Source of the DNA: Nitrosopumilales archaeon CG_4_9_14_0_2_um_filter_34_16
GTDB lineage: Archaea; Thermoproteota; Nitrososphaeria; Nitrososphaerales; Nitrosopumilaceae
DNA: 6,749 bases
Assembly (NCBI GenBank): GCA_002788515.1
Contig: PFRJ01000021.1
Coordinates: forward strand, 422-7,170
Direction: 5' to 3'
The position numbers and the translations under genes were made by a program. The notes under the pieces are model-generated. The model was not told the DNA's origin and did no database searches. It saw nothing but the letters and a program-made list of their open reading frames with translations. This document shows, piece by piece, positions 5,009-6,749 of this stretch. Every line of letters starts with the position of its first letter. Position 1 is the stretch's first letter.

Positions 5009-5841
5009 AATCGTTAATGATTCAAGGAACTTCTTCAGGTGCTGGAAAAACAACACTGGTAGCTGCACTTTGTAGAATTTTTTCAGACAAAGGATATCGT
5101 GTTGCACCATTTAAATCTCAAAACATGTCAAATTTTGCTTATGTCACGCCTGAATTTGAGATTTCTCGTGCTCAGGCTATTCAGGCTCTTGGAGCTAGAT
5201 GTGATATTATTCCTGACCTAAATCCTATCTTACTCAAACCCGTTGGAAATTACAATAGTATCGTGTATCTAAATGGAAGACGCTACAAAAAAATGAACGC
5301 AAAAGAGTATTATGAAAAATTTGTTAATCATGAAGGAATCAAAATTGTTTCAAATTCCTTGAAAAATTTACAGAAAAACTTTGATTTAGTACTATTGGAA
5401 GGCGCTGGTTCTCCTGCTGAAATCAATTTACAAAAATTTGATATTGCAAACATGCGAATTGCCCAAAAAGCAAACGCATCTGTACTTTTAATTTCAGACA
5501 TTGATAAGGGTGGATCTTTTGCTAGCCTCGTGGGAACAATGGCTCTAATTGAAAAACAACATCAAAAACTTGTAAAAGGTTTCATTTTTAACAAATTCAG
5601 AGGTGATGTTTCTATGTTGAAACCAGGATTTCAAAAACTCAAAAATATTACAAAAATACCTGTTGTTGGTACCATTCCATTAATCCCTCTTGATTTACCT
5701 GAAGAGGACTCTCTTAATGCTAATCCTAAACATATTGCCTGGACCAAGAAAAATATTTCAAAAATTGATGATGAATTAAACAAATTAGCAAAAATTGTCA
5801 AATCAAATATGGATATGAAATCAATTGAGAGAATGTTGTAA
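5005..5841 (+). CDS. cobQ: Cobyric acid synthase, synthetase domain only (no glutaminase)
   Basis: CobQ/CbiP amidates the b, d, e and g carboxylates of adenosylcobyrinic acid a,c-diamide using ATP and normally glutamine. The N-terminal synthetase domain is clear: P-loop GTSSGAGKTT (8-17, Lys 15), PFKSQNMSNFAYVT (35-48), SRAQAIQALGA (54-64), NPILLKPVG (73-81), EGAGSPAEINL (132-142), DIANM (146-150), DIDKGGSFASLVGT (165-178) and KGFIFNKFRGD (191-201). These separate it from CbiA/CobB and dethiobiotin synthetase. The protein ends at residue 278, a little past the domain, whereas family members are usually about 480-500 residues with a C-terminal class-I glutamine amidotransferase domain. That domain is absent here. 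A frameshift is unlikely: the gene ends in an ordinary charged helix, cbiB overlaps its stop by one base, and all following sequence codes for cbiB. Start ATG has a GGAGG site. Confidence 0.9.
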   Translation: MKSLMIQGTSSGAGKTTLVAALCRIFSDKGYRVAPFKSQNMSNFAYVTPEFEISRAQAIQALGARCDIIPDLNPILLKPVGNYNSIVYLNGRRYKKMNAKEYYEKFVNHEGIKIVSNSLKNLQKNFDLVLLEGAGSPAEINLQKFDIANMRIAQKANASVLLISDIDKGGSFASLVGTMALIEKQHQKLVKGFIFNKFRGDVSMLKPGFQKLKNITKIPVVGTIPLIPLDLPEEDSLNANPKHIAWTKKNISKIDDELNKLAKIVKSNMDMKSIERML

Positions 5842-6749
5842 TGATTTTTGAATCTTTACTTATAGTTGGAATTGCACTTTTTCTTGATTTTAAATTTGGA
5901 GATCCTAAAAATAGATATCATCCAACGGCTTGGATTGGAATATTACTTGCAAAACTTATACCAATTATAAAAAATGAATATCTTTTAGTTGAAAAGTTTG
6001 GTGGTGTTTTTATTATTGTGATTATTTCAAGTTTAGTAATTTTACTACTTTTTATTTTGCAAATTGGCATATCATTGATTTCAATAGATTATGTTTCACT
6101 AATTGCTTCAATAATTATTGGTGGATTATTGTTGAAGACTACTATCGCTATTCGTGGAATGGAAAAATATGCTAAGATTGTAATAGAATCAATTGATGAA
6201 GATAATCTTGACAGGGCCAGATCTAGTTTATCTATGATTGTAAAGAGAAATACCAAAAATTTAGATAAAAATCACATTATTTCAGGCGTACTTGAAAGCA
6301 TAAGTGAGAATACAGTTGATGGAATCACTGGTCCTTTGTTTTACTTTGCTTTTTTTGGATTGCCAGGAGCATTTGTTTATCGTGTAATTAACACTGCTGA
6401 TTCAATGATTGGATACAAAACTGAAATCTTCAAAAATATTGGTTGGTTTGCAGCAACATGTGACAGCATTTTAAATTATATCCCATCTAGACTTACAGGA
6501 CTAGTTATGATACTATCAGCTGCTATCTTACAAAATAATTGGAGGGAATCATACAAGATAATGATGAGAGATGGTAAAAAAACTGAAAGTCATAATGCCG
6601 GATATCCTATGGCTGCTTTAGCAGGAGCTTTAGAGACAAAATTTGAAAAAATAAACTATTACAAGCTAGGTGATGGTGAAATCACACTAACAAAGGAACA
6701 TGTAATGTCTGCAATTACAATGATGAAACTTACATCAATCCTTTTCTTT
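5841..6749 (+). CDS. cbiB: Adenosylcobinamide-phosphate synthase (3' end beyond window)
   Basis: This integral membrane enzyme joins adenosylcobyric acid to (R)-1-amino-2-propanol phosphate, the CobD product. ATG 5841 overlaps the cobQ TAA by one base (TAATG); a weak GAGAG lies about nine bases before it. In total 303 residues are visible without a stop, close to the full family length of about 310-320, so only a short tail is missing. Family motifs: LDFKFGDP then HPTAWIG (15-33), SENTVDGITGPLFY (155-168), GLPGAFVYRVINTADSMIGYK (173-193), GWFAATCDSILNYIPSRL (201-218) and HNAGYPMAALAGAL (251-264). Where most relatives have SPNAG, this one has SHNAG. Hydrophobic segments lie near residues 3-15, 55-80, 85-100, 161-180 and 220-230. 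The operon probably continues beyond the window with further late cobalamin genes, but this cannot be seen. Confidence 0.95.
   Translation, partial: MIFESLLIVGIALFLDFKFGDPKNRYHPTAWIGILLAKLIPIIKNEYLLVEKFGGVFIIVIISSLVILLLFILQIGISLISIDYVSLIASIIIGGLLLKTTIAIRGMEKYAKIVIESIDEDNLDRARSSLSMIVKRNTKNLDKNHIISGVLESISENTVDGITGPLFYFAFFGLPGAFVYRVINTADSMIGYKTEIFKNIGWFAATCDSILNYIPSRLTGLVMILSAAILQNNWRESYKIMMRDGKKTESHNAGYPMAALAGALETKFEKINYYKLGDGEITLTKEHVMSAITMMKLTSILFF

Noticed and set aside
5005..5841. Frameshift or early stop truncating cobQ
   Set aside because: The domain ends in an ordinary linker helix, the next gene starts within the stop, and no glutaminase remnants are readable in the following 900 bases, which are all cbiB.
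1..6749. tRNA, rRNA, CRISPR array, insertion sequence or integration site
   Set aside because: No cloverleaf-like sequence, spaced direct repeats, transposase motifs or terminal inverted repeats were seen on either strand.

Overview
The window looks like chromosomal DNA of an AT-rich, mesophilic ammonia-oxidising archaeon of the Nitrosopumilus type (Thaumarchaeota/Nitrososphaerota). This placement is an inference. It rests on the very low GC content, TATA-like boxes with leaderless or near-leaderless starts, TTG and GTG starts, a DUF5679-type double-CxxC protein, an archaeal Lrp-type regulator, a haem O synthase and an archaeal aspartate-semialdehyde dehydrogenase beside a cobalamin operon. 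No rRNA, tRNA, CRISPR array, insertion sequence or prophage was seen.

Layout: (1) 1-270, + strand, the 3' end of a DUF5679-like zinc-ribbon gene, meeting an AT-rich perfect palindrome that probably terminates transcription on both strands. (2) 294-1003, - strand, a lysine-tailed, tryptophan-rich phasin-like helical protein and, upstream of it, an overlooked 51-residue Cys/His protein; a perfect inverted repeat sits just upstream of the phasin-like gene's probable TATA box. (3) 1070-1300, + strand, a small acidic helical protein of unknown function whose stop codon lies in the same TTATAA hexamer as the stop of the convergent ctaB. (4) 1295-3842, - strand, asd (aspartate-semialdehyde dehydrogenase, or possibly malonyl/succinyl-CoA reductase), then an Lrp/AsnC regulator and ctaB 2 bases apart. 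(5) 3926-6749, + strand, a cobalamin operon cobD-cobQ-cbiB with overlapping stops and starts; cbiB runs off the window.

How the genes work together: CobD makes (R)-1-amino-2-propanol phosphate, CobQ amidates the corrin ring to cobyric acid, and CbiB joins the two products to give adenosylcobinamide phosphate. The operon thus covers the step where the ring and the aminopropanol arm meet. The most striking feature is that CobQ is only 278 residues long. It has a good synthetase domain but no glutaminase domain, so its ammonia must come from a separate subunit or from free ammonia. On the other strand, ctaB supplies haem O for a haem-copper terminal oxidase and may be co-transcribed with the Lrp-type regulator. 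That regulator appears to start at an ACG codon preceded by a Shine-Dalgarno match, not at the TTG further in.
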